Assembly: GCA_041749535.1 (NCBI GenBank)
Contig: JBGTBE010000108.1
Coordinates: 124,001-188,000 of the forward strand
Reading direction: 5' to 3'
DNA: 64,000 bases
Source of the DNA: JBBQZU01 sp041749535
Lineage (GTDB): Bacteria; Bacteroidota; Bacteroidia; Flavobacteriales_D; Cryomorphaceae
The notes under the pieces are model-generated. The model saw only the letters and a program-made list of their open reading frames with translations, ran no database searches and had not been told where the DNA came from. Of the stretch, positions 43,041 through 52,986 are shown piece by piece. Both the position numbers and the translations under genes were made by a program. The stretch's first letter is position 1. Each line of letters opens with the position of its first letter.

Positions 43041-44863
43041 TTTTTAGCCTTGTGCCTCACACCCATTATCAATATATCATCCACTTGTTCGGCAACTGTT
43101 TGCTGGCCTCTTCTCCAAGAATCCAGATTTGTGCCCAATAGATCGTACTGCTCCTTGGATGGTTTAGAAGCTATTTTGCGAAGCATCTCTCTGAAGTTGG
43201 CACGCATATACTTTCGGCCTTGTTTACCTCCAAATTGGTCTGCATATCCATCAGAGAATATGTAGATCATATCTTCATTTTCGAGCTGAACCGTTTGGGT
43301 ATTAAATTTTCTAACATGCTTTTCGACTGATCCAATTACAATTTTATCAGGTTCGAACACGAGCACCTTCTCATTTCTCACTATGTAGAGCGGGCAAAAT
43401 GCGCCCGCATATTGAAGTGTGCCAGCATCAGGATCATAAATACATATTGCTATGTCCATACCATCTCTTCCAGAAACTGATTCGGCAGTGCGGTTAAGGG
43501 CTTTTGCAGCATATTTGCTAAGGCTCATTAGAATGCCCGAAGGATCAAAATCATAGCTTTCACCAACTGCACGGCTCAACGCATTGTGGCCCACAAGACT
43601 CATAAACGCACCCGGGACACCATGACCAGTGCAGTCTACTGACGCAAATAATACTTTCCCATTCTTTTGTGAAACAAAGTAGAAATCTCCAGAAACTATA
43701 TCCTTGGGTTTGAAGAAGATAAAATTGTCCGGAAGCAAAGAATTAATGTATTGATCTGATGGCAAAATAGCATCCTGAAGACTCTTCGCGTATCGAATAC
43801 TCGCTGTTATATTATCAAGAAGTTCTTTTCGTTGTTGATTTTGCTTCTCAATTTTATTCTTCTGTTTCACTACCTCCTGCGTGCGTTCTGCTACTTTTTC
43901 TTCGAGATTTCTTTCATTCTCCAACTTTTGCAGCTCACTTTCTCTCAATCCATCTCGCATACTTATCAGCGCTTTTCCGAGTACGTCCTCTTCTGAAAGC
44001 GGTTCATAATCTACTTCAAAATTTCCTTGCCCTACTTGTCTGGAGAATTCAGTGGTGCGTCTAAGTCCTTTTACTAACAAATCCAGTGCTAGGCTCATCT
44101 CACCTATCTCATCACCAGTCTTTACTTCAGCTGTGTCCGGTATAATACCCTTTGACAAATTCAAGAGCGTTTGCTTCAGTTTCATTACCGGCTTTACTAT
44201 GCTACGTACGGTTATGCTCGCGATGAATAAACCGAAAATGAATAGAAATACACTCATATACCTCAGGTATCCTTCCAGGGTATTAAATGCCTTGATCATC
44301 ACAACACTATCATTTGTAGTGTTGCGCTTTTGATCAGCAATTAGTTCATTGAGTGCGCCTATAACTTCAGCTGACTTTTCATAAATTAAGCCGTCCTCTT
44401 CAACATAGTCGTTCATTTCAAACCTGGCTTGCGCATCGTCATAGCTGCGCATATCCGTGAGAGTGGTTTGAACAACAGAATACATGTAGAGAAGCTCATC
44501 AAGCAGCTTATAGATACGTTCTTTACGACGTCGTTCCCCATCGCTCCAACTCTGACTTAAGCTATCCAAGCCAAATTTTAACGCAGGTATTTCATCTTTA
44601 ACCATATTAACCAAGACCAGCTTTTCCTTGGTGTCTTCACGTGATTGGTGAAATGCCCATGCAGTGATTGATGTTCGAGATCTGAGTACGGTGCTTTTGA
44701 GTTGCTCAAGAGCCGAAATTGATGGATTGTACTGTTCGTTAATCTTATCGTTGATTGTTCTGCCAGTCCTTAGCGTATCGTAGGTCAGAAAGAATACCAC
44801 CAAAGTTGTAATCAAAACCGCGGCAAAGCCGAATCCAATTTTGCGACCTATGGTGAACTTCAT
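43037..44863 (-). CDS. membrane sensor with HAMP and SpoIIE-type phosphatase domain
   Basis: A 608-residue protein. A transmembrane segment near residues 9-27 is followed by an extracytoplasmic helical-bundle sensor (about 30-190), a second membrane segment near 196-216, HAMP (to about 270), a coiled coil, and a PP2C phosphatase domain (about 380-605). The latter has the metal-binding pattern SGDFYF, ASVDCTGHGVPGAFMS and FSDGYADQFGG. SpoIIE-like phosphatases dephosphorylate anti-anti-sigma proteins in partner-switching. It ends a three-gene run after YfiR-like and TPR genes. The signal and target are unknown. Confidence 0.92.
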   Translation of the reverse strand: MKFTIGRKIGFGFAAVLITTLVVFFLTYDTLRTGRTINDKINEQYNPSISALEQLKSTVLRSRTSITAWAFHQSREDTKEKLVLVNMVKDEIPALKFGLDSLSQSWSDGERRRKERIYKLLDELLYMYSVVQTTLTDMRSYDDAQARFEMNDYVEEDGLIYEKSAEVIGALNELIADQKRNTTNDSVVMIKAFNTLEGYLRYMSVFLFIFGLFIASITVRSIVKPVMKLKQTLLNLSKGIIPDTAEVKTGDEIGEMSLALDLLVKGLRRTTEFSRQVGQGNFEVDYEPLSEEDVLGKALISMRDGLRESELQKLENERNLEEKVAERTQEVVKQKNKIEKQNQQRKELLDNITASIRYAKSLQDAILPSDQYINSLLPDNFIFFKPKDIVSGDFYFVSQKNGKVLFASVDCTGHGVPGAFMSLVGHNALSRAVGESYDFDPSGILMSLSKYAAKALNRTAESVSGRDGMDIAICIYDPDAGTLQYAGAFCPLYIVRNEKVLVFEPDKIVIGSVEKHVRKFNTQTVQLENEDMIYIFSDGYADQFGGKQGRKYMRANFREMLRKIASKPSKEQYDLLGTNLDSWRRGQQTVAEQVDDILIMGVRHKAKN

Positions 44864-44869
44864 CCTTTC

Positions 44870-45778
44870 CTAATTTTTAAGGCGATCAAGTTCTAATTCT
44901 TTATGCTTATCGTCGAATTTCTTGTGTTCTTCGTTATTGTCAAGATTAAAATGTATCCACTTTATGCCCTTCACAGTTTCAATACTCTCAGGGTTTATCT
45001 CATAGGCCCGCAGCATAAATGGAAGAGCTACTTTGATACTCCGAATGCTTTCCCCCTGAATCTGAACAATATCAGCAATATCTGCTTCTACGAGTTTCTC
45101 TAGATTGCTCGCTCCTTTATTGTAATATGACACGCCGAGTGAATAATAAGCTGGAAAATTCGTTGGGTCAAGCTCTAGCACTCGATCCAGCGTTTTATTG
45201 GTAATCTCCCAATGCAGCTCATTCGCTGCCCTATCCGATTCATATATTTTCCGGTGGGCAGTGGCCAGGGATAGAAGAAACAATATATCATTCTGCACAA
45301 AACTGCTGTCTGGGTAAAGCCTTTTTGAAATGTCTTTGTACTTATTGTAATAATCTTCAGACTCAGACAAGTTCTCAGGATTTCTTTCGCGCAGAATTTC
45401 TGATGCGTCGTTATAATATGATATAGATAGATACTTCAATGCACGGGAATTGCTTTCGTACATTTCTTTACTAATGTCGAGAGTAGTGGATTTGATAAGA
45501 GATTCTACCGCTTTTTCTCTTGCAGCACTTGAGCGAGAACCCTCATCAACTTCTACATAAATATCCTTGTAAATAAAACCTCGAATATGCCAAGCGAGTT
45601 CGCTTGTTTGGCCTTTTTTTGAATCAACAGCTTCGTTGATATAGCCTTCTGCATCAGTGAATTGACCTTCGCTATAGCTTAGGTATGCATTCTTCAGCAA
45701 TTCCTCTAAACTTTGGGCATTTGCCGAAAGGCAGCTTGCAACGAATGCCAGGGCTAATATATATGAGTACCTGTTCAT
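44870..45778 (-). CDS. exported TPR-repeat protein
   Basis: A 302-residue protein with a signal peptide (LALAFVASCLSANAQ) and helical tetratricopeptide-like repeats, for example LAWHIRGFIYKDIYVEVDE and AYYSLGVSYYNKGASNLEK. It has no lipobox Cys in the correct position, so it is more likely periplasmic than lipidated. It lies between a YfiR-like gene (two bases away) and the phosphatase sensor (six bases), and could carry signals in the periplasm between the two. This is inferred. Confidence 0.85.
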   Translation of the reverse strand: MNRYSYILALAFVASCLSANAQSLEELLKNAYLSYSEGQFTDAEGYINEAVDSKKGQTSELAWHIRGFIYKDIYVEVDEGSRSSAAREKAVESLIKSTTLDISKEMYESNSRALKYLSISYYNDASEILRERNPENLSESEDYYNKYKDISKRLYPDSSFVQNDILFLLSLATAHRKIYESDRAANELHWEITNKTLDRVLELDPTNFPAYYSLGVSYYNKGASNLEKLVEADIADIVQIQGESIRSIKVALPFMLRAYEINPESIETVKGIKWIHFNLDNNEEHKKFDDKHKELELDRLKN

Positions 45779-45780
45779 GG

Positions 45781-46311
45781 CTATATGACTCTTAGCGCAA
45801 GGCTTTTAAGGGTTGAAGTAATGAATAGCTTTCTTGACTCAGCATTGGCAACATGCAACTCAAATTTCAAGTTGCTGTCTAATAAAACAAATGTGAGCGC
45901 AGCACCTTTTAGAAGTGCATCGCTGCCTTCTGCAACAATGAGTGTAGGTTCGGACTTCAAAGCTTCGGCAAGTTCCGGGAGAAAATCTAGATGTTCCTTG
46001 CCTACAAATAGAACATGGCATTTGCTTACCTGAAGTGTTCTTGAAAGCTTTCTAATCTCTATCTGCTGGCTTCCGACATGCTTGGTGTTGTACTTTTTCA
46101 CCAATTCCTGGTGTAGGTTGCCGCCTCCCATGACTGAAATAATAAAATTGCCCTTCTTATTCTCTGCGGGCCAATCTACCGACTTGGCAAAATTGTAAAT
46201 ATAACTTGCCTTAATCATCGCACCGGTATCTTTCTCCTCGAAAGCCGGTAACTGCTGGCCAATAGCCTGAGAAGCTAAAAGGCTCAATATGATTAGGTAT
46301 AAATTCTTCAT
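45781..46311 (-). CDS. YfiR family (DUF4154) periplasmic protein
   Basis: A 176-residue protein with a signal peptide (YLIILSLLASQAIGQ) and the DUF4154 pattern ASYIYNFAKSVDWPAE, the KCHVLFVGKEH segment, and PTLIVAEGSDALLKGAALTFVL. In Pseudomonas, YfiR is a periplasmic repressor of a diguanylate cyclase. Here no GGDEF protein is adjacent. The start is ATG 46311 because a TTG further upstream gives an unneeded N-terminal extension. It leads the three-gene run with the TPR and phosphatase genes. Confidence 0.85.
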   Translation of the reverse strand: MKNLYLIILSLLASQAIGQQLPAFEEKDTGAMIKASYIYNFAKSVDWPAENKKGNFIISVMGGGNLHQELVKKYNTKHVGSQQIEIRKLSRTLQVSKCHVLFVGKEHLDFLPELAEALKSEPTLIVAEGSDALLKGAALTFVLLDSNLKFELHVANAESRKLFITSTLKSLALRVI

Positions 46312-46443
46312 AAACCGCAAAGTGCGAACTTCGCGCTAAGTTAAAGGGTTAGGGTTCGATCAGCCACTTGCAGAAAATCATGTTTTCAACCATGTGTCAT
46401 TGATAAAGACCTTAGCGGTCTACGATTGTTCATACCGCTTGGG

Positions 46444-46944
46444 TTACACCGGTGCAGAACTTAAATTCTCAAGATCACGATCAAAGAGATACAAGCCTCC
46501 TTTATCATTGCCAATCAGAGAGAGTTTATCAAGTATGTTTCTGGCTAAAGATTCTTCTTCAATCTGTTCAGAGACATACCATTGCATAAAATTATGGGTT
46601 GTATAGTCCTTCTCTTTCAGACATACTTCCACCACATTGTGTATTTCCTTGGTCACTTTTGTTTCGTGTTCAAAGAGCAGATTGAATATCTCCTGAACTG
46701 ACTCAAATTTAACAGGTGGCTTTTGCAAAGGAGGTATAATGGCTTTTCCTCCTCTGTTATTCACATAATTAACCAACTTCAGCATGTGTGCTCGCTCCTC
46801 ATCGCTGTGACGGTATAGGAACTTTGAGACTCCATTGAAACCTTCCGTCTCGGCCCAAGAAGCCATCGCAAGGTAAAACTGGGAAGACATAGCCTCCACT
46901 TCTATCTGCGCATTCAGCGCCTTTTCTATTGTTTTGGACAGCAT
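46444..46944 (-). CDS. ftnA: ferritin (bacterial FtnA type)
   Basis: A 166-residue four-helix ferritin that stores iron and detoxifies ferrous ion. Glu17, Glu50 and His53 are in the positions of the ferroxidase site, with EVEAMSSQFYLAMASW and HSDEERAHMLKLVNY. A full promoter with TATATTTG lies just upstream. No bacterioferritin-type haem ligand is seen. Confidence 0.95.
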   Translation of the reverse strand: MLSKTIEKALNAQIEVEAMSSQFYLAMASWAETEGFNGVSKFLYRHSDEERAHMLKLVNYVNNRGGKAIIPPLQKPPVKFESVQEIFNLLFEHETKVTKEIHNVVEVCLKEKDYTTHNFMQWYVSEQIEEESLARNILDKLSLIGNDKGGLYLFDRDLENLSSAPV

Positions 46945-46960
46945 TACATATTTTTATCTT

Positions 46961-46992
46961 CAAATATAACAATTGATTTTTGTGTTATTCAA
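46961..46992 (-). promoter_or_regulatory. promoter of the ferritin gene
   Basis: On the minus strand TTG (46990-46992), 21 bases, then TATATTTG (46961-46968), an exact -7 match with good spacing. The transcript would begin about ten bases before the ATG at 46944. Confidence 0.55.
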
Positions 46993-47088
46993 TAATTGCG
47001 AAATGGCAGTATGCGCATCGTGTTGTTGATAGATAGGCGATAATAATAGTAAAGAGACTGCTTGTCATGACTTATCTTGTGGCGATAT

Positions 47089-49239
47089 ATGGGTAGCAAG
47101 AAGTCTCAAAAAAATCGCAGTAACAGAAGTCAAACAACTTCCACAGCTCATCTGAGAAGTGACATCACAGCATTGTTCAGGAGCCATCCAGACGATTTGC
47201 TAAACTATAAGCAAGTCTCATCACGGCTTGGTATCACTGAAGGTGAAAGTAGAAAGCAGGTGCTGTCATACCTCAACCATCTCGTGGAATTGGAAATACT
47301 GATTCAACCTTCTACTGGCAAGTTTTCAATTCACCCATCGCAGCTCGCTCTTACCGTAGGCATTATAGATTTTATTAAGTCTGGTGCTGCGTATGTGCGC
47401 GCCGAAGGGATGGGAGCAGATATTTATATACCTGAGGGCAGCACAGGTTATGCCTTACAAGGCGATTCGGTTCAAGTGAGTGTCACTGGAGGTAGGCGTG
47501 GTACAATTGAGGGCAAGGTTGTTAACGTACTGTCCAGAGGTGCCGAACAATACGTTGGTGTAATAGAAATTACTGGTAAGAGGGCTTTTGTGGTTCCCAC
47601 CAGCGGGAAACTTCACGTTGACTTCTTTATAGACCCATCTAAATTGAATGGAGCAAAAAATGGCCAAAAAGTAATCGTAAAACTACTGGGCTGGACTGAT
47701 TCTTCAAAAGCTCCTGATGGAGAAGTAACAACGGTGCTAGGCGAGCCCGGCAATAATGAGGTTGAGATGCATGCCATCCTAATTGAATTTGGATTGCCAT
47801 TTGAATTTCCTGACCATGTAATTGATGAGGCGAATAAAATTGATACCACCATATCTAAAGAAGAAATAGCACAAAGGAGAGATTTCCGGCAGGTCACTAC
47901 ATTTACCATTGATCCGGAAGATGCCAAAGATTTCGATGATGCATTAAGCCTGCGAAAACTTGAGAATGATAATTATGAATTGGGCGTTCATATTGCAGAT
48001 GTTTCTCACTATGTGAAACCGGGAGGCATCTTGGACCAGGAAGCTGTAAAACGGGCAACATCTGTCTACCTGGTTGATCGTGTAGTGCCTATGTTACCAG
48101 AAGTGCTTTCCAATTTTGTTTGCTCACTTCGCCCTGGAGAGGACAAACTCTGCATGTCTGCGGTATTTGAACTGAAACCAAATGGGGGAATCATAAACTC
48201 TTGGTTTGGTAAAACAATTATTAATAGTGATAGAAGGTTTACTTACGAGGAAGCACAATTGGTAATTGAGTCTGGCAAGGGTGATTACGCTAATGAAATT
48301 AGCCTCTTGCAAACTTGGGCTAAAGAGATGCGTGCTAAAAGGATGGCAGCCGGTGCATTGGAGTTCGGAGGTATCGAGATAAAATTCAAACTGGATGATA
48401 AGGGCAAACCTTTGGGGGTCTATCAAAAAATAATGAAGGAAGCCAATTGGTTAATTGAAGAGTTTATGCTCTTGGCAAACAGAAGTGTTGCAACGAGCAT
48501 TGGCAGTCCAGCTAAAGATAAGAAGGCCAAAACCTTCGTGTATCGTATTCACGACCTGCCGGATGCAGAGAAACTAAAAAAGCTTCGGGATTTTGTAGGT
48601 CGATTTGGATATAAATTAAAAAGTGTAGATCCCGAAAAGGCATCATATGCCCTAAACGATCTGATGAAGCAATTAAAAGACCAGCCAGAAGAAGATATAG
48701 TTAAGCAGATGTCTATCAGAGCGATGTCAAAAGCTGTGTATACTACTGAAAATATTGGGCATTATGGCCTTTCATTCGACTACTATACTCATTTTACTTC
48801 GCCAATCAGAAGGTATCCCGATGTACTTGCACATCGGTTGGTAGAAGCTTACAGTAAAGGATCTCCATCTGCGAATACCGATGAACTGGAAAGATTGTGT
48901 AAGCACTCTTCGAACATGGAGAAAAAGGCGGCAGATGCTGAGCGTGCATCAATAAAATACAAGCAAGTAGAGTACATGCTTAATAAGATTGGCGAAATAT
49001 TCCAAGGAAATATAAGCGGCCTTACCAGATGGGGTATATATGTAGAGCTGGATGAAAATAAATGTGAGGGACTTATTCCGCTGAATACCTTACGGGATGA
49101 CGTTTACAAATATGATGAGAAGAAGCATCAAATCATAGGCTTGAAATACAAGCAGGTGTTCGATTTTGGTGACAGGGTGCGCGTGAAGGTTCATGGAGCT
49201 GATTTGATGCAAAAGCAACTCGATTTCAGGCTCGTTTAA
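47089..49239 (+). CDS. rnr: ribonuclease R
   Basis: Processive 3'-5' exoribonuclease. The 716-residue protein has an N-terminal winged-helix and OB domains, the RNB catalytic domain with FTIDPEDAKDFDDALS and YTHFTSPIRRYPDVLAHRL, and a C-terminal S1 domain ending near LDFRLV. The start is ATG 47089. An in-frame TTG at 47077 adds four residues. The stop is interlocked with the response regulator stop at TTAA (49236-49239). Confidence 0.96.
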   Translation: MGSKKSQKNRSNRSQTTSTAHLRSDITALFRSHPDDLLNYKQVSSRLGITEGESRKQVLSYLNHLVELEILIQPSTGKFSIHPSQLALTVGIIDFIKSGAAYVRAEGMGADIYIPEGSTGYALQGDSVQVSVTGGRRGTIEGKVVNVLSRGAEQYVGVIEITGKRAFVVPTSGKLHVDFFIDPSKLNGAKNGQKVIVKLLGWTDSSKAPDGEVTTVLGEPGNNEVEMHAILIEFGLPFEFPDHVIDEANKIDTTISKEEIAQRRDFRQVTTFTIDPEDAKDFDDALSLRKLENDNYELGVHIADVSHYVKPGGILDQEAVKRATSVYLVDRVVPMLPEVLSNFVCSLRPGEDKLCMSAVFELKPNGGIINSWFGKTIINSDRRFTYEEAQLVIESGKGDYANEISLLQTWAKEMRAKRMAAGALEFGGIEIKFKLDDKGKPLGVYQKIMKEANWLIEEFMLLANRSVATSIGSPAKDKKAKTFVYRIHDLPDAEKLKKLRDFVGRFGYKLKSVDPEKASYALNDLMKQLKDQPEEDIVKQMSIRAMSKAVYTTENIGHYGLSFDYYTHFTSPIRRYPDVLAHRLVEAYSKGSPSANTDELERLCKHSSNMEKKAADAERASIKYKQVEYMLNKIGEIFQGNISGLTRWGIYVELDENKCEGLIPLNTLRDDVYKYDEKKHQIIGLKYKQVFDFGDRVRVKVHGADLMQKQLDFRLV

Positions 49240-49988
49240 ACCAGATTGATCCGATTGTTAAGATCATCCTTATAAGAGCCACCAATAGGAATAACTTTCT
49301 TATCGTTTTCCAAAATCAAGTTTGGTTGCTCAATAGCTGCGATTTTGTCCAGACGTACAATAAAGGAACGGTGCACCCTAATAAACTCTTCGGTGGGAAG
49401 TTTCTTCTCAATATCCTTCATCGTGGAATGAATGGTATATCTGCTGTTCAAAGCATTGATAACCACGTAGTCCTTAAGGGCTTCTATAAAGTAAATATCT
49501 ATAGTTTTAAGCTTAATTAGTCTGGAATTTGACTTTACAAAGATGAAATCTCTAGAATCTTTATTCTCAACAATGGAATAAAGCAAGTCTCTTTCCTTTT
49601 TAACCTCCGATTCTTTTTGATGCTTATAGAGCGCCATTTCAATCGAGGTATGAATATCAATTTCCTTAAATGGCTTAATTATGTATCCATATGGCTCAGT
49701 GACTTTGGCTTTTGAAAGGGTTCCTTCATCTGCATAAGCAGTAAGATAAATCACTGGAATACCCAACTTTGCTCTTATTTCTTCAGCAGAATCTATTCCG
49801 GTAAGCTCCCCTTTCAACATGATATCCATCAACACAATATCAGGTCTAAGCTCACTTGCGAGCTCTATTGCCTTTTCGCCTGTAGAGGAAGACCCCACAA
49901 CATTATAGCCCAACTTCTTTAAACTGTGTTGAATATCTTTTGAAACAATTGCTTCATCTTCAACAACAAGTACATTGGTTCTACCCAT
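49236..49988 (-). CDS. LytTR-family response regulator
   Basis: A 250-residue regulator with a receiver domain (Asp55 in VLMDIML, the YGYIIKPF Lys), and a C-terminal LytTR DNA-binding domain (residues about 145-248, with IYFIEALKDYVVI and FIRVHRSFIVRLDKI). It follows the histidine kinase gene by 12 bases. Such pairs often bind imperfect direct repeats at target promoters. Targets are not evident. Confidence 0.94.
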   Translation of the reverse strand: MGRTNVLVVEDEAIVSKDIQHSLKKLGYNVVGSSSTGEKAIELASELRPDIVLMDIMLKGELTGIDSAEEIRAKLGIPVIYLTAYADEGTLSKAKVTEPYGYIIKPFKEIDIHTSIEMALYKHQKESEVKKERDLLYSIVENKDSRDFIFVKSNSRLIKLKTIDIYFIEALKDYVVINALNSRYTIHSTMKDIEKKLPTEEFIRVHRSFIVRLDKIAAIEQPNLILENDKKVIPIGGSYKDDLNNRINLV

Positions 49989-50000
49989 TTAATGCGGCAA

Positions 50001-52925
50001 TTAGCGTTTCTCAAAAGTAATTAAATATTTGGTACCTCCTTCTGATTGCACCTGAATTGAAGCATCCAGCTGATCAACTAAGGTATATACCAGTTGAAGG
50101 CCTAAAGATTCAGTATCTTCTGGTTTAAATTCTTCCGGTAAGCCAACACCATTGTCACCTATCATAAGTGAAATATTCTTTCCTTCTTCAGCAATGCGTA
50201 TTTCTATAATACCTTCATTTCCAAATGGAAAAGCATATTTTAGTGCATTAGAAACAAGTTCATTGGCGATCAAGCCACAAGGTATAGCTTGGTCTAAAGA
50301 GAGAAATACCTTTTTGAAATCGGTGATGAGCTTAATCTTACTGGTTTCAAGACTGTATGAATGAATTAGATTATTGGTCAAGGAGAGTATATAATCACTA
50401 AATTCTATTCTCGAAAAATCCTTTGTTTGATAGAGCGATTCGTGAATAAAACTCATGGATTTTATTCTGTTCTGACTCTCTCGTAATATATTCAGTGAGT
50501 TCTTGTCACGTACATAAGATGATTGCAGGTTCAGAATGCTACTTATTACTTGCAAATTGTTTTTAACCCTATGATGTACTTCTTGCAGTAATATCTCCTT
50601 CTCCTGAATGGACGACCTCATTTGTTCTTCTATTTCCTTTTTCTCAGTAATTTCAAAACAAATACAAGAAACTTCTTTCACACTTCCCGTTTCTTCGTTT
50701 ATTGGATTAAGAAATACTTCCATCCAGCGTTTATTACCATCCTTGGTGTATATAGCCCCTTCAAACTGTTGCGGTTGCCCATTCAAGGCTTCAGTTATGT
50801 GATTTTTTAGATCTAACGACCCTTTTTCGGAAAGCCTTTCTTTTAATGCTTCCATTAAATTTACTCCTATGCCTAGCTCCTTTCCGGTAAGCTTAAAATA
50901 TTCATTTGAAAATACCTTGTTTAAGCTCACTACCCGCATACTTGGATCAAGAGTCCAAATTACTAGCGCTGTACTTTCAAAAATAGCATTGATCTTGGCT
51001 GCTTGATCCTTCAATTTTCTCTCAGCTGTTCGCTTATAGGTCACTGTCTGAGACATGCAAGCAATTTCTACGAGTTTATCTTCTTCATCGTATATAGGAT
51101 TCAACGAAACTTCTTCAATGTGCTCTTTCTGATTCCTGTCTACATAAAGAATTTCACGCAGCACCTTTTCACCACTTTCAACAAGTTTGTATAGCTTAAG
51201 AAGGTCGGCAGAATGTCCCTTTTTCTGTTTCTCAGCAATATCTAGGGAACTCTGTCCAACTGAAGATTTAATACCAAATCTTTCTTGCATCCACTTTTTG
51301 TAGCCTTCATTGAAAGAAGTGATATTATACGCTAAATCTACAGACCATATCATATGATTCGTGGCATCAAAAATGGTTTTGATCTTGGCCGCTTGCTCGT
51401 TCAGTTTTCTCTCAGCCTGTTTCTTATCGGTGATGTCAAGTGCCATCCCTGCTACTTCTTTCACAATTCTATTGCCGTCCGTATCCCAAATTGGATTCAA
51501 GTATATTTCTCTATAGCTATTTTCTCCCTTTTTATCTGTTGTCTTAGTTTGAAAGAAAATTCTCTTACCTGTAGAAAAAACCTCCTTGTATTTTTTCTCC
51601 CAAAATTCGTGATAATGATCGGGGGCAAACTTCTTCTTCTCTTTGCTCAAATCAGGATTCAACTCAGGGTAATGTCCATACAGCTTCTTTACAGTTTCAG
51701 AATACTCTCTGTTAAATGATGTAAGTGCAATATTCTTATTAACCGTCCAAAACATAATAGAACCGCTTTCAAAAATACCTTCAATCTTAGCCTGTTGTTC
51801 TCGGGCCTTTCTGCTAGCTTCTTGGCTCTCGGTAATATCACTAACAATCAGCACATATCCGTCAATTTCAGAAACATCATCTCTTAACAATGAGGCTGAG
51901 ATCAACACATCACAGGGTTCACCATTTTTTTTCTGCATTACCGATTCTTCCTTAAAGCTCCCATTCCTGATCACTGCATGAGTCAGATTATCAATATGTT
52001 CTTCATTGATAATTAATGTGCTAATATGCTTTCCGAGAATATCTGTTTTCTTATATCCCAAAACTTGCTCGGCTCTTCGATTAAACTCCTTGACAATTCT
52101 ATTAATATCCAAGGTAATGATCATATCCAAAGAGCAATCTAAGATACTCTGCACATAGTTCTTCGAAGTTTCTAGCTCTAGCTGCGTTGCTTTATGCTCA
52201 AAAATTTCTAATTGCAATACTGAGTTTAGTTCTTCAGTTAGTTCTCCTTTTCTTTTCTCTTCTATATATCTCTTTTCTAGTTCGTTTCGTGTTGTATATA
52301 TTATAACTGTAATTCTCTCATTACCATCAGAATTCATTATTTCAGCATCGTATACTGATTCATCTAATGAAGAGAAGGAAAAAGTATGCTTTCTCGCTTT
52401 AGGATGGTTTAGCACTTGGTAGAATTTCTTTTCGAACTCTTTTCCAAGCAATCCCGCCAAAGAGAAGGCCACTGGCATCTCAAAATCAGAACCAATCAAA
52501 GCGGTCTGAGCGGTTTGATTCATTGCAACGATGTGCCCATTTCCATCTACAGTAAAAACCACGGGAAGGCCTGTGGTATCGAAAATTGGCGAATTTTCTC
52601 TAACATTTTCGAAAATAGCTAAGACGATCACATTGTCAATTTTATGCATGATACATCTTATTTTTCGCCCATCATTCAGAGGGAAATAGATCAACTTTGA
52701 ATTGCCAATACTGAATTTTGATGATATTTTTATTATTTCAGAAAGTATAACTCCTATTCCATCTGCACCAATAGATAATAGTTTAAGGGCTTCTTCCGGT
52801 AAGGCAGACCAACCTTTGCTTTGGAATCCTATTTCAGGTGAGTCTATAGAAATCAAACACGCTGCAGCGGTTAAATTTTGGATAGATTCATTGATAATCA
52901 ATGATTTGAATTTAACATTTTCCAT
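50001..52925 (-). CDS. soluble multi-PAS histidine kinase, HisKA_2 type
   Basis: A 974-residue protein with no membrane segment. Several PAS/PAC units lie between about 110 and 765, seen in PAC ends such as LIVSDITESQE, AGMALDITDKKQAE and SCICFEITEKK. A HisKA_2 dimerisation segment follows with the phosphoacceptor His785 in VHHRVKNNLQVISSIL, then a HATPase domain (NELVSNALKYAF, GDNGVGLP). This class signals to LytTR or other regulators in Bacteroidota. The adjacent regulator gene is the obvious partner. The PAS ligands cannot be told. Confidence 0.93.
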   Translation of the reverse strand: MENVKFKSLIINESIQNLTAAACLISIDSPEIGFQSKGWSALPEEALKLLSIGADGIGVILSEIIKISSKFSIGNSKLIYFPLNDGRKIRCIMHKIDNVIVLAIFENVRENSPIFDTTGLPVVFTVDGNGHIVAMNQTAQTALIGSDFEMPVAFSLAGLLGKEFEKKFYQVLNHPKARKHTFSFSSLDESVYDAEIMNSDGNERITVIIYTTRNELEKRYIEEKRKGELTEELNSVLQLEIFEHKATQLELETSKNYVQSILDCSLDMIITLDINRIVKEFNRRAEQVLGYKKTDILGKHISTLIINEEHIDNLTHAVIRNGSFKEESVMQKKNGEPCDVLISASLLRDDVSEIDGYVLIVSDITESQEASRKAREQQAKIEGIFESGSIMFWTVNKNIALTSFNREYSETVKKLYGHYPELNPDLSKEKKKFAPDHYHEFWEKKYKEVFSTGKRIFFQTKTTDKKGENSYREIYLNPIWDTDGNRIVKEVAGMALDITDKKQAERKLNEQAAKIKTIFDATNHMIWSVDLAYNITSFNEGYKKWMQERFGIKSSVGQSSLDIAEKQKKGHSADLLKLYKLVESGEKVLREILYVDRNQKEHIEEVSLNPIYDEEDKLVEIACMSQTVTYKRTAERKLKDQAAKINAIFESTALVIWTLDPSMRVVSLNKVFSNEYFKLTGKELGIGVNLMEALKERLSEKGSLDLKNHITEALNGQPQQFEGAIYTKDGNKRWMEVFLNPINEETGSVKEVSCICFEITEKKEIEEQMRSSIQEKEILLQEVHHRVKNNLQVISSILNLQSSYVRDKNSLNILRESQNRIKSMSFIHESLYQTKDFSRIEFSDYILSLTNNLIHSYSLETSKIKLITDFKKVFLSLDQAIPCGLIANELVSNALKYAFPFGNEGIIEIRIAEEGKNISLMIGDNGVGLPEEFKPEDTESLGLQLVYTLVDQLDASIQVQSEGGTKYLITFEKR

Positions 52926-52986
52926 TTTTCATATCAATCCTTACTAAATTCTCAATAAATGTAGGAACTTCACTTCATGTTGTATG

